41,533 nucleotides of DNA, taken from NCBI GenBank assembly GCA_937925855.1, contig CALAMO010000003.1:1-41533 (forward strand), written 5' to 3'. Both the position numbers and the translations under genes were made by a program. Positions 17,756-26,465 of this stretch are shown here, piece by piece. The notes under the pieces were generated by a model. It was not told where the DNA came from and made no database searches. It saw only the letters and a list, made by a program, of their open reading frames with translations. The DNA is from an uncultured Thiotrichaceae bacterium. Lineage in GTDB: Bacteria > Pseudomonadota > Gammaproteobacteria > Thiotrichales > Thiotrichaceae. How positions within the stretch are numbered: position 1 is the stretch's first letter; every line of letters begins with the position of its first letter.

Positions 17756-18385
17756 TTAACCGGCTAAGTGATGCGGACAAAAACGCGCCAGCACATCCTG
17801 ACCGGCCTTGACCTGTGTACCCACTTCAGTGTTTAACGGCGCATTGTCCGCGATGTAGACATCGACCAAGACGCCGATACCAATCAGACCGCAACGCTGG
17901 CCCTGGCGAGTGCGGTAACCGGAAGGCACAAAATGAGTTTTAAAGCGCGGGCGGGCCGCATTCACAATATTTACGACACAACGGTCGCCTTCGTCGGCCT
18001 GCACAACAAAGCCAAAGTTTTGCGCGGCACTCCCCGCCTTATGCGGCCACCAGCGTTCCAGCACTTTACCCTCAATCGGACTGTGTAATACAAACTCACC
18101 CCAGACAGACTGGCGGATACGAATCCGCTGCGCCACCACGGCGTCCATCCAGGGATGTTCTACCTGGGAATCCACGCCAATGACTACGCCATCGACCGGC
18201 GCACGCACGCTGAGCGGTGCGGCCTCCAACAAGCGCGGATACTGCCGTGCAATAAAGCCTAGCAGGCATAAAGCGGCGTACAGCGGCAAGGCCCAGAGCA
18301 GGCCCAGCAAGGTATGCACAACCAGCGCCAACGCTAACAGCAGTGCTACCCACAAGCGTAGCTCTTTAATCAGCGGGAGGTGCAT
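17756..18385 (-). CDS. Phosphatidylserine decarboxylase-like protein lacking catalytic residues
   Basis: A 209-residue protein aligning with short (type II) phosphatidylserine decarboxylases. It has a hydrophobic N-terminus with WALPLY, APVDGVV in place of CPADG, SPIEGKV in place of SPVDGKV, and GQRCGLIGIGVLVDVYI in place of GQRYGFIRFGSRVDVYL. The serine that cleaves to form the pyruvoyl cofactor is valine, and the histidine of the NVFNVH motif is also gone (SVWGEF). It is therefore unlikely to self-process or decarboxylate. It follows ilvH by two bases, a position seen for psd in other proteobacteria. Its role is unknown, possibly phospholipid binding or regulation. Confidence 0.8.
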   Translation of the reverse strand: MHLPLIKELRLWVALLLALALVVHTLLGLLWALPLYAALCLLGFIARQYPRLLEAAPLSVRAPVDGVVIGVDSQVEHPWMDAVVAQRIRIRQSVWGEFVLHSPIEGKVLERWWPHKAGSAAQNFGFVVQADEGDRCVVNIVNAARPRFKTHFVPSGYRTRQGQRCGLIGIGVLVDVYIADNAPLNTEVGTQVKAGQDVLARFCPHHLAG

Positions 18386-18387
18386 GG

Positions 18388-18924
18388 CTACAGACGCAGT
18401 GATGACGAACCGCGCGCGATACCCATACTGCCGGAGCGTACGACCTCAATAACGGGCAGCTCGCTCAGCGCATTCAGTAAGGCACTCACCTTTTCCCTGT
18501 GTCCAGTAGCTTCTAGCGTATAAGTCTTATCGCTGACATCAATAATGCGCGCCCGGAAGATGTCCGCTAAGCGCTTCACGCTCTCACAGGCCCCTTTCTT
18601 CTGCACGTCAACTTTCACTAGCATCATCTCGCGCTCGATGTGCGCGTATTCCGCGAGATCCATCAGCTTGACCACTTCGATCAGCTTATGCAGCTGTTTA
18701 ATAATTTGTTCGATAATCTCATCGTTGCCCCGCGTCACCAGCGTCAGGCGGGATAGGCTGCCGTCTTCTGTCGGTGCCACAGTAAGCGATTCGATGTTAT
18801 AACCCCGTGCTGAAAACAGGCCCGACACCCGCGATAAGGCGCCGGACTCATTTTCAATCAAAATGGAAATCACATGGCGCTTTGCAGTCTCTGAACTTAA
18901 ATTACCCATAGCTTTATCCATCAC
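18388..18924 (-). CDS. ilvH: Acetolactate synthase small (regulatory) subunit
   Basis: Regulatory subunit that confers valine feedback on acetolactate synthase. At 178 residues it is slightly longer than usual because of an N-terminal MMDKAMGNLSSETAK. The ACT domain is clear (HVISILIENESGALSRVSGLF and RGYNIESLTV), followed by the second conserved domain. It overlaps the ilvI stop by four bases. Starts a few codons later are equally possible. Confidence 0.95.
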   Translation of the reverse strand: MMDKAMGNLSSETAKRHVISILIENESGALSRVSGLFSARGYNIESLTVAPTEDGSLSRLTLVTRGNDEIIEQIIKQLHKLIEVVKLMDLAEYAHIEREMMLVKVDVQKKGACESVKRLADIFRARIIDVSDKTYTLEATGHREKVSALLNALSELPVIEVVRSGSMGIARGSSSLRL

Positions 18925-20627
18925 ACCAATATCATTTCATTTTGACCCGCACCCGCTGGAATCATAGGATAGACATTACCCTCTTGTTTAGTAATGAAGT
19001 CCATAAACACCAAGCGGTTTTGCAGCGCCATCGCCTCTTTTAACGCGCCTTCAACGTCACCCGGCTTTTCAATGCGCATACCAATATGCCCATAGGATTC
19101 AGCCAGCTTAACAAAATCAGGCAGGGCATCCATATAGGACATGGCGTAGCGCTTCTGATAAAAGAACTCCTGCCACTGCCGCACCATACCGAGGTAACCA
19201 TTATTCAGGTTAATGACCTTAATCGGCAGCTGATACTGGGTACAGGTCGCCAATTCTTGAATACACATTTGGATACTGCCGTCGCCGGTAATGCAGCCCA
19301 CCGTCGCCTCAGGATGCGCAATTTGCACCCCCATTGCCGCCGGCAAACCAAAACCCATGGTGCCTAAGCCGCCAGAATTAATCCAACGCAGCGGCTTATC
19401 AAATTTATAATACTGCGCCGCCCACATCTGATGCTGGCCGACATCAGAACAAACATAAGCATCACCGCCGGTTATTTCCCAGAATTTATCGACCACGTAC
19501 TGTGCCCGAATTGTGTCATCATCCTGGTCATACTTCAGGCAGTCCATCTTGCGCCACTCATTGATTTGCTGCCACCAGGGCGCAATTTGGGCGCGGGTCG
19601 TAGCACCGGTCACACCGTCTCGGCTGCGTAATTCCTCAAGCAGCGCTTTCAGCACCCACTTCACATCGCCAACAATCGGCACATCTACATGCACGTTCTT
19701 TGAGATCGACGACGGATCAATATCAACATGAATAAATTTAGCATGCGGGCAGAATTTATCGATATTACCGGTCACACGATCATCGAAGCGTGCGCCAATC
19801 GCAATCACTAAATCAGACTCATGCATCGCAGTATTGGCTTCATACGTGCCGTGCATGCCGAGCATACCTACGAACTGCTCATCAGTGGCGGGGTAGCCAC
19901 CCAAGCCCATTAGCGTATTGGTAATCGGGAAGCCTAAATCGCGGGTCAGCTGCGTGAGTTCCTCAGCCGCATCGCCCAGCACCACCCCACCACCGGTATA
20001 CAGCATCGGTTTTTCTGCTGCCAGGATCAGGTCAATCGCACGCCGAATCTGCCGCTTATTGCCTTTAACCGTTGGGTTATAAGAGCGAATCGATACGGTT
20101 TCTGGATAAGAAAATTCGGTGCGAATCTGCGTAATATCTTTTGGAATATCAACCAGCACCGGCCCTGGACGCCCAGAACGAGCCAGATAGAACGCTTTCT
20201 TGATAGTCACCGCCAAATCATCGATGTCTGTGACCAAAAAGTTATGCTTCACGCAGGGACGGGTAATACCGACGATGTCCACTTCCTGAAACGCATCATT
20301 ACCGATCATGGCGCGTGGCACCTGCCCAGTAAAGACCACCAGCGGAACGGAGTCCATATAGGCATCAGCGATGCCGGTCACCGCATTGGTTGCGCCTGGC
20401 CCTGAAGTCACCAGCACCACACCCGGCTTATTCGTTGCTTTCGCGTAACCCTCGGCTGCGTGCACAGCCCCCTGTTCATGTCTTACCAGAATGTGATTGA
20501 TACGGTCGGTCGCTTGATAAAGCGCATCGTATAAGAACAATACGGCTCCACCGGGATAACCAAATAAGGTATCAACCCCTTCTGCCTCCAGACACTCAAC
20601 GAATATCTCGGCACCTGTCAGTTCCAC
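18921..20627 (-). CDS. ilvI: Acetolactate synthase large (catalytic) subunit
   Basis: ThDP-dependent enzyme making 2-acetolactate or 2-aceto-2-hydroxybutyrate, the first common step of branched-chain amino acid synthesis. The 568 residues include FGYPGGAVL, the catalytic glutamate at 51 (RHEQGAVHAAEGYA) and the ThDP/Mg motif beginning GDGSIQMCIQEL and ending NLNNGYLGM. The start is GTG with AGGAG six bases upstream. It leads ilvI-ilvH-psd-like; ilvC does not follow within the window. Confidence 0.96.
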   Translation of the reverse strand: MELTGAEIFVECLEAEGVDTLFGYPGGAVLFLYDALYQATDRINHILVRHEQGAVHAAEGYAKATNKPGVVLVTSGPGATNAVTGIADAYMDSVPLVVFTGQVPRAMIGNDAFQEVDIVGITRPCVKHNFLVTDIDDLAVTIKKAFYLARSGRPGPVLVDIPKDITQIRTEFSYPETVSIRSYNPTVKGNKRQIRRAIDLILAAEKPMLYTGGGVVLGDAAEELTQLTRDLGFPITNTLMGLGGYPATDEQFVGMLGMHGTYEANTAMHESDLVIAIGARFDDRVTGNIDKFCPHAKFIHVDIDPSSISKNVHVDVPIVGDVKWVLKALLEELRSRDGVTGATTRAQIAPWWQQINEWRKMDCLKYDQDDDTIRAQYVVDKFWEITGGDAYVCSDVGQHQMWAAQYYKFDKPLRWINSGGLGTMGFGLPAAMGVQIAHPEATVGCITGDGSIQMCIQELATCTQYQLPIKVINLNNGYLGMVRQWQEFFYQKRYAMSYMDALPDFVKLAESYGHIGMRIEKPGDVEGALKEAMALQNRLVFMDFITKQEGNVYPMIPAGAGQNEMILV

Positions 20628-20729
20628 TATAAACTCCTGATCTCAGGTTTTAATTAAGGTGAGCATGATAGTACGAATTGGGGGGGAATTCATCTGTTTG
20701 TAGCCTGTCCTGACCGTCCGTCCAAAAAG

Positions 20730-20770
20730 AACGATAACGAAAATTTAATTGTCCAAACGAAAATTAACGA
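20730..20770 (+). promoter_or_regulatory. AACGA repeats, candidate GlpR-type operator
   Basis: Four AACGA elements start at 20730, 20736, 20756 and 20766. Two are extended to AACGAAAATT, and the last three lie 20 and 10 bases apart, that is, on the same face of the helix. The last two lie between the -35 and -10 boxes of the proposed glpD promoter, where a bound repressor would block transcription. DeoR-family GlpR is the obvious candidate from family knowledge, but no glpR gene is in the window. Confidence 0.5.
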
Positions 20771-20777
20771 ATATTAT
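20749..20777 (+). promoter_or_regulatory. Sigma70-type promoter for glpD-nei-glpK
   Basis: TTGTCC at 20749-20754 and TATTAT at 20772-20777 are separated by 17 bases. Transcription would begin near 20784. This places the open frame's upstream TTG (20777) before the start point and so favours the GTG at 20813 as the glpD start. Confidence 0.55.
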
Positions 20778-20812
20778 TGGACGCACCATTAGATAAGCAA
20801 CGAAATAAAACT

Positions 20813-22363
20813 GTGGATATTACTGCCCAGCAGCATACAAAAACCTACGACATCGCCATTATCGGCGGCGGTATTAACGGCTGTGGTATCGCCCGTGACG
20901 CCGCAGGACGTGGCCTCAGCGTCTTTCTCGCCGAACAGGATGACCTCGCCCAGGGCACGTCTTCCGCCAGTACCAAACTCATTCACGGCGGCCTGCGCTA
21001 CCTCGAACATTATGAATTTATGCTGGTGCGCAAGGCACTGAACGAACGTGAGGTGCTATGGAAAAATGCCCCACATATCATCTGGCCAATGCGCTTTATC
21101 CTGCCGCATCATAAAGCACTGCGGCCAGCATGGCTGTTACGCTTGGGCTTACTGCTCTATGATTATATCGGCGGGCGTAAATTATTACCGCCAACCAAAA
21201 CGCTAGACTTAAGCAGGCATGCCACCGGCGAGCCATTGACTGCTGCCTTTAAAAAGGGCTTCGAGTATTCCGATTGCTGGGTCGATGATGCGCGTCTAGT
21301 CGTGCTTAATGCGCTGGATGCACGCGCCCACGGTGCTGATATTCATACCCGCACCCGTTGTATCGGTGCCAAGCGCCAGGACGGTCTATGGCAGGTCACT
21401 GTGCAGGATACGCACCGCCAACAAACGCACACCATCACCGCCAAAACACTCATTAATGCCGCAGGCCCATGGGTCGATAAACTGCTCGATCAGGCAGCAC
21501 TTAAACAATCTGATCAGCCCAACGTAAGGCTGGTACGCGGCAGTCATATCATCGTACCCAAGCTATACGCACATGACCGCGCCTATATCTTTCAAAATGG
21601 TGATGGCCGCATTATTTTTGCCATTCCCTACGAGCAAGATTTCACCCTAGTCGGCACCACTGATGCTGACCACACTGCGCCCCTCAATCAGGTTGCCATC
21701 AGCGCGGATGAAGTCGACTACATCTGTGCTGCCGCTGGAACCTATTTCAAGCGCTCTATTAGCCGCGATGATGTTGTCTGGACTTATGCCGGCGTGCGAC
21801 CCCTTTATAATGACGGTGCCAGTGCAGCCCAAGAAGCGACCCGTGATTACGTACTCCGCGTCGATGAGGCCAGTACGGGAAAACTGCCTCTCCTTAATAT
21901 TTTTGGCGGTAAGATTACCACCTACCGCTGTCTGGCCGAGGATGCACTGCATAAACTAGCGCCCTACCTGCCACCACAGCGTGCGGCTTGGACCGCAACA
22001 GCCGCCCTGCCCGGCGGTGATTTCGCACATGATGGTGTCGCCACAAAGGTGCAGCGCCTCCAGGCCGACTATGCCTTTATCGATGCTGACTGGGCGCTGA
22101 GCCTGATCCGTCGCTACGGTACGCGGGCTTGGGATATGCTGGGCGATGCTACTCATCTGACTGATCTTGGGCAAGCGTTTGGCGCTACCCTGACAGCACG
22201 AGAAGTCGAATTTCTCATAGCACACGAATGGGCTCGCAGCGCAGAAGATATACTCTGGCGGCGCAGTAAAATCGGCCTGCATATGACGCCACCACAGCGC
22301 GAATCCTTAGCCGACTGGTTTACCCAGCAGCACAGCGCATCTGCGCCAGAACAACACGCCTAA
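20813..22363 (+). CDS. glpD: Aerobic glycerol-3-phosphate dehydrogenase
   Basis: FAD-dependent membrane-associated enzyme that oxidises glycerol-3-phosphate to dihydroxyacetone phosphate and passes electrons to quinone. From this GTG it has 516 residues. The FAD motif IIGGGINGCGIARDAAGRG comes first, then the family signature LIHGGLRYLEHYEF and the substrate-region GVRPLYNDG. No ATG start exists near the expected N-terminus. A TTG at 20777 would add 12 residues but lies upstream of the predicted transcription start. Neither start has a strong ribosome site. The stop overlaps the nei start by one base. Confidence 0.93.
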   Translation: MDITAQQHTKTYDIAIIGGGINGCGIARDAAGRGLSVFLAEQDDLAQGTSSASTKLIHGGLRYLEHYEFMLVRKALNEREVLWKNAPHIIWPMRFILPHHKALRPAWLLRLGLLLYDYIGGRKLLPPTKTLDLSRHATGEPLTAAFKKGFEYSDCWVDDARLVVLNALDARAHGADIHTRTRCIGAKRQDGLWQVTVQDTHRQQTHTITAKTLINAAGPWVDKLLDQAALKQSDQPNVRLVRGSHIIVPKLYAHDRAYIFQNGDGRIIFAIPYEQDFTLVGTTDADHTAPLNQVAISADEVDYICAAAGTYFKRSISRDDVVWTYAGVRPLYNDGASAAQEATRDYVLRVDEASTGKLPLLNIFGGKITTYRCLAEDALHKLAPYLPPQRAAWTATAALPGGDFAHDGVATKVQRLQADYAFIDADWALSLIRRYGTRAWDMLGDATHLTDLGQAFGATLTAREVEFLIAHEWARSAEDILWRRSKIGLHMTPPQRESLADWFTQQHSASAPEQHA

Positions 22364-23190
22364 TGCCAGAGGGGCCAGAAATCCGCCGCGCCGCAGATAA
22401 GGTTGCCAAAGTGGTGGCAGGACAATTCATCGAGGTGGTTGGCTTCGGCCAGCCCGCACTCCAGCAGCATGAAGAAAGCCTAACCGGCCAAACGGTGACC
22501 CGCATAGAAACACGCGGCAAAGCCATGCTGACACATTTTGATCATGGCTACACCATTTATTCACACAATCAGCTGTACGGCGTCTGGCGCACCCGCAAAC
22601 GCGGCCAGTTACCCAACACCAAACGCTCATTGCGCCTAGCCCTGCATACGGCAACACATAGCGCCCTGCTCTACAGCGCCTCAGACATTAGCGTCTGGGA
22701 AACCGCCGCGCTGGGACAACATCCATTTTTAAGCAGGCTGGGGCCAGATATTTTAGCCGACGATTTGCACTGGGGAACCCTGGCAGAACGGCTACAATCT
22801 AAAACCTTCGCCCGCCGTGGTTTGAGCACGGTTTATCTGGATCAGAGCTTTGTCGCAGGCATTGGAAACTATTTACGCAGTGAAATTTTATTTGCCGCAG
22901 GCATCCACCCCGACCATAAAGCCAACATGCTCAGCGCCGCAGCCTGCGAGCGGCTGGCACGCAGCACCTTATTAATCGGGCAGCGCAGCTATCAAACCGG
23001 TGGCTATACGGTGGCACCGGAGCTGTTAACAGCCCTAGAGCACGCGCGCCAGCCTTATGAAAGCGTGCGCTTCATGGTTTTTAACCGCGCTGACCTGCCC
23101 TGTCGGCTGTGCGGGGACACGATTATTCGGCAGGCACGCAGCAGTCGGCGTATTTATTGGTGCCCCAGCTGTCAGCCGCAGAAAAAATAA
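22363..23190 (+). CDS. nei: Endonuclease VIII, DNA glycosylase/AP lyase
   Basis: Removes oxidised pyrimidines from DNA and cleaves the abasic site. The 275-residue protein starts MPEGPEIRRAADKV, giving the catalytic N-terminal proline and glutamate after methionine removal. It keeps lysine 53 (RGKAML), LYSHNQLYGVW as in E. coli Nei, a GIGNYLR helix-two-turn-helix region and a C-terminal zinc finger with cysteines at 247, 250, 267 and 270. All key residues are present. Its place inside a glycerol operon, overlapping glpD by one base, is unusual. Confidence 0.95.
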   Translation: MPEGPEIRRAADKVAKVVAGQFIEVVGFGQPALQQHEESLTGQTVTRIETRGKAMLTHFDHGYTIYSHNQLYGVWRTRKRGQLPNTKRSLRLALHTATHSALLYSASDISVWETAALGQHPFLSRLGPDILADDLHWGTLAERLQSKTFARRGLSTVYLDQSFVAGIGNYLRSEILFAAGIHPDHKANMLSAAACERLARSTLLIGQRSYQTGGYTVAPELLTALEHARQPYESVRFMVFNRADLPCRLCGDTIIRQARSSRRIYWCPSCQPQKK

Positions 23191-23265
23191 ACTGCGGTAT
23201 TTGAGGCCCCCGCTGAATCCGGTAGTATTAAACACAAAATTATCAAGCACACGCGGAGCAGCGCT

Positions 23266-24762
23266 ATGTCTAGCTACATCATCGCCATTGACCAGGGAAC
23301 CACATCGACGCGCAGCATCGTTTTCAACGACAAGCTAGAACCCGTCGCCAGCGCACAGCAGGAGTTCACGCAGCACTATCCACAGTCTGGCTGGGTCGAG
23401 CATGACCCACAAGATCTACTGGATACGGTGCTTGCCACCTGCCGCATTGCCTTAGCACAGGCAGACATCAGCGCCAAAGAGGTCGCAGGTATCGGTATCA
23501 CCAATCAGCGCGAAACCGTGGTGTTGTGGGACAAAGCCACCGGCAAACCCATCTACAATGCCATTGTCTGGCAGGATCGGCGCACCGCTGATTACTGTCA
23601 GCAGCTACGGACTGAAGGCTGGCATGAACGCATTCAAGAGAAAACTGGCCTGCTGGCGGATCCCTATTTCAGCGGTACGAAGGTGCGCTGGCTGCTAGAG
23701 AATGTAGCAGGCGCACGCGCCCAGGCGGAAGCAGGCAAACTGTTAATGGGTACCATTGATACCTGGCTAATTTGGCATTTAACCGGGGGCAAGGTACACG
23801 CCACCGATGCGACTAACGCCTGTCGTACCCTACTGTATGACATCCATGAAGGACAGTGGAGCCGCCCGTTACTGGCAAAATTCAATATTCCAGATGCGCT
23901 GCTGCCACAGGTGAAGGATTGTGCGGCTGATTTTGGCAGCACCACGCCGGAACTGTTTGGGGCCGCGATTCCTATTTGTGGCGTGGCTGGTGATCAGCAT
24001 GCCGCGATGATTGGACAGGCCTGTTTTCAGCCGGGGATGATGAAATCCACCTATGGCACGGGTTGTTTTGCTATTTTAAACACGGGTGAACAAGCGGTCG
24101 CCTCACACAACAACTTATTGACAACCCTCGCCTATCAGCTCAATGGCAAAACCACTTATGCGCTGGAAGGCTCAATTTTTGTCGCAGGTGCGGCGGTCCA
24201 GTGGCTGCGCGATGGCATTGGCCTCATCAAAACAGCGGCAGAAACGCAGACGTTAGCGCAAGGTGCGGATGACACGCAAGCGGTTTATCTGGTACCCGCA
24301 TTTGTTGGACTCGGTGCGCCCTATTGGGATCCTGATGCGCGCGGTGCACTGTTTGGCATGACGCGCAATACTGGCCCAGCCGAATTTGCGCGCGCCACGC
24401 TGGAAAGCGTCGGCTATCAGACCCGGGACCTGCTAAGCGCCATGCAGGCCGATAGTCCAGCGCTGAGTGACGCACAGACCGTATTACGGGTGGATGGCGG
24501 GATGACAGCTTCGGAATGGAGCATGCAATTTTTGGCCGATATTCTAAATAGCCCGGTCGATCGGCCTAAGGTGCTAGAGACGACTGCGGTCGGGGCAGCT
24601 TATCTAGCGGGGCTAAAGCAGGGTGTGCTACCAGAACCCGAAGTTTTTGCGCAGCAATGGGCGCTAGACCGTACCTTTAGCCCCAATATGGCTGAGGAGA
24701 CACGCACCCGCAAATACCAAGGCTGGCTCGATGCGGTTAGACGCACCCGCACTAATTTATAA
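23266..24762 (+). CDS. glpK: Glycerol kinase
   Basis: Phosphorylates glycerol to glycerol-3-phosphate, the substrate of GlpD. The 498-residue FGGY kinase shows [14 protein letters not shown] at the N-terminus, [25 protein letters not shown] and the C-terminal ATPase motif [14 protein letters not shown]. The GGKGGTR loop that binds fructose-1,6-bisphosphate in the E. coli enzyme is missing (FGAAIPICG here), so that allosteric control is probably absent. GGAG lies seven bases before the ATG. A 75-base gap separates it from nei. Confidence 0.96.
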   Translation: MSSYIIAIDQGTTSTRSIVFNDKLEPVASAQQEFTQHYPQSGWVEHDPQDLLDTVLATCRIALAQADISAKEVAGIGITNQRETVVLWDKATGKPIYNAIVWQDRRTADYCQQLRTEGWHERIQEKTGLLADPYFSGTKVRWLLENVAGARAQAEAGKLLMGTIDTWLIWHLTGGKVHATDATNACRTLLYDIHEGQWSRPLLAKFNIPDALLPQVKDCAADFGSTTPELFGAAIPICGVAGDQHAAMIGQACFQPGMMKSTYGTGCFAILNTGEQAVASHNNLLTTLAYQLNGKTTYALEGSIFVAGAAVQWLRDGIGLIKTAAETQTLAQGADDTQAVYLVPAFVGLGAPYWDPDARGALFGMTRNTGPAEFARATLESVGYQTRDLLSAMQADSPALSDAQTVLRVDGGMTASEWSMQFLADILNSPVDRPKVLETTAVGAAYLAGLKQGVLPEPEVFAQQWALDRTFSPNMAEETRTRKYQGWLDAVRRTRTNL

Positions 24763-24788
24763 GCGGCATACGGCGCACGACGCTTGCA

Positions 24789-25355
24789 CTACCAGAATTT
24801 TGCCGGGCGCACTTGTATAACATTCGCGGCGCTGCCCTGCTGATTCGCAGTTTTTGGCCGCGCATTAAACACCAAGATACGGCCAGCACCCAAGACAGCG
24901 AGCTGATCCTGGTCAAGCCGGTAATTAGTGGCCCCTACTAGCGTACGGCTGAGTTCAATATCGGCCTGCATCAGCCGAGTATTGCAGCCTCGGTTTGTCA
25001 TCACCATCGGCCCAATCTGTATTTTCCCCGGTGCGGGTATTTTCACCGCACCATTCACTGCGTTACAGCCACCGCGCAGCCGCAGATGATTATCGATAAA
25101 ATCCAGCTGATAGCGTTTGGCTGGGATACCAGAAACCAACGTCTCAGAAGGACGCTCCCGCTGACGCTTAATGCTGTGCAGCCGCCAATTCAGCGCTGCC
25201 AGATGCTTAAGCGACGAATGCGCTGGTTCACGGTCTGTACTGAGCATGGCACTATGCTGACCACTACACGCACCCAACAGCAACAAACTGAGGAGAACGG
25301 GACACATTGATATAAAAATTGGCAACTTCAGAGGTGTATTCTTTATTTTAAGCAT
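24789..25355 (-). CDS. META/HslJ-domain lipoprotein
   Basis: A 188-residue secreted protein with a lipoprotein signal (hydrophobic stretch ending LLLLGAC, cysteine as the lipidation site). A META domain follows: LNWRLHSIK, LRGGCNAVNG, and MTNRGCNTRLMQADIELSRTL, the pattern of heat-inducible HslJ and related proteins. Two conserved cysteines could form a disulphide in the periplasm. The exact function is not established for the family. It is convergent with glpK and divergent from the EamA gene. Confidence 0.82.
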   Translation of the reverse strand: MLKIKNTPLKLPIFISMCPVLLSLLLLGACSGQHSAMLSTDREPAHSSLKHLAALNWRLHSIKRQRERPSETLVSGIPAKRYQLDFIDNHLRLRGGCNAVNGAVKIPAPGKIQIGPMVMTNRGCNTRLMQADIELSRTLVGATNYRLDQDQLAVLGAGRILVFNARPKTANQQGSAANVIQVRPAKFW

Positions 25356-25443
25356 TTTTATATCCTTCTGCTTTCATCCGTCCTTAGGAGTATAGGCAAT
25401 CTCTATCGTGCAAGTCGGATAACTTTGTCCAAATGAGGCAACT

Positions 25444-25461
25444 ATGAAACGACTATTTCAT
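25444..25461. repeat. Inverted repeat in the META/EamA divergent region
   Basis: ATGAAA and TTTCAT flank a six-base spacer, forming a possible operator-like dyad about midway between the two divergent genes. There is no match to a known regulator site that I can defend. Confidence 0.3.
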
Positions 25462-25517
25462 GGGTAACGGCTTATTTTCCGCTATTATGCCCATTCTCAT
25501 TCAAACAGACCTGCATC

Positions 25518-26411
25518 ATGCGCTTAAACCACTTATTGCTTGCCCTACTAGTGACGTTTATCTGGGGGACAAATTTCGTCTTCATTGAGATTGGTCTGCG
25601 CGAATTGCCACCGTTTCTATTTGCTGCGCTACGCTTTCTGCTGGTCGCCTTGCCACTAGTATTTATCCTAGCCCGGCCAGCAGTCAAATACACACAGTTA
25701 GCCAGCTACGGTGTACTGATTGGCTTCGGTCAATTTGGCCTGATGTATTGGGCCATGCAGGACGATATTACCCCCGGCTTAGCCTCATTGGTAATTCAAA
25801 TCCAGGTATTTTTTACCATTTTATTGGCTGCGGCTTTTTTGCGCGAGGCTATTCACCCCGGCCAATGGTTTGCCCTGGGTATTTGCGCGCTGGGCTTAGC
25901 GCTGATCATGCTTTATACCGATGGGCAAACCACCCTCACCGGCCTCGCCGTCATTTTGGTGGCCGCACTAAGCTGGGCGGGTGCTAATCTCATCGTTAAA
26001 CAGTGCGGCGCCGTAGATATTATTGCCTTTATTGCGTGGTCATCACTGTTTGCGGCACCCCCACTATTGGGCATGAGCCTTTATCTCGAAGGCTGGGAAA
26101 CCCTACGCGACAGCCTCAGCAATGCCGGAATAAACAGCTGGGCCGTACTAATCTGGCAAAGCATCGGCAATACGCTCTTGGGTTATGGGCTGTGGAACAT
26201 GCTGTTAAACCGCTATAAGGCTGCAGTAGTGACCCCCTGGGCTTTACTGGTGCCAATCTTTGGCCTAGCAGCCTCTGCACTCAGCCTCGGTGAAACCATG
26301 CCCTGGTGGAAGTGGGCCGCAGCACTACTCATTATCAGCGGCCTGCTGCTCAATCTGCGCGCCATCCACCCAAGAGCAGCGACACGCAAGAGCAGCTCAA
26401 CGCCGCCTTAG
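25518..26411 (+). CDS. EamA/DMT-family transporter
   Basis: A 297-residue inner-membrane protein with about ten hydrophobic helices in two EamA repeats. The N-terminus LLLALLVTFIWGTNFVFIEIGL and the second-repeat start VILVAALSWAGANLIVK are typical of YedA/RhaT-like drug/metabolite transporters. Some members export amino acids, but no substrate can be assigned here. The ribosome site is poor. It converges on bioB with about 50 bases between. Confidence 0.88.
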   Translation: MRLNHLLLALLVTFIWGTNFVFIEIGLRELPPFLFAALRFLLVALPLVFILARPAVKYTQLASYGVLIGFGQFGLMYWAMQDDITPGLASLVIQIQVFFTILLAAAFLREAIHPGQWFALGICALGLALIMLYTDGQTTLTGLAVILVAALSWAGANLIVKQCGAVDIIAFIAWSSLFAAPPLLGMSLYLEGWETLRDSLSNAGINSWAVLIWQSIGNTLLGYGLWNMLLNRYKAAVVTPWALLVPIFGLAASALSLGETMPWWKWAAALLIISGLLLNLRAIHPRAATRKSSSTPP

Positions 26412-26465
26412 CTGCTTTAATTAGACGAGATGGGAACAGCAATGCGAATAGCGGCAGCGAGCGGC

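Noticed and set aside
17756-18385. Calling this a functional phosphatidylserine decarboxylase
   Set aside because: The cofactor-forming serine and catalytic histidine are both absent.
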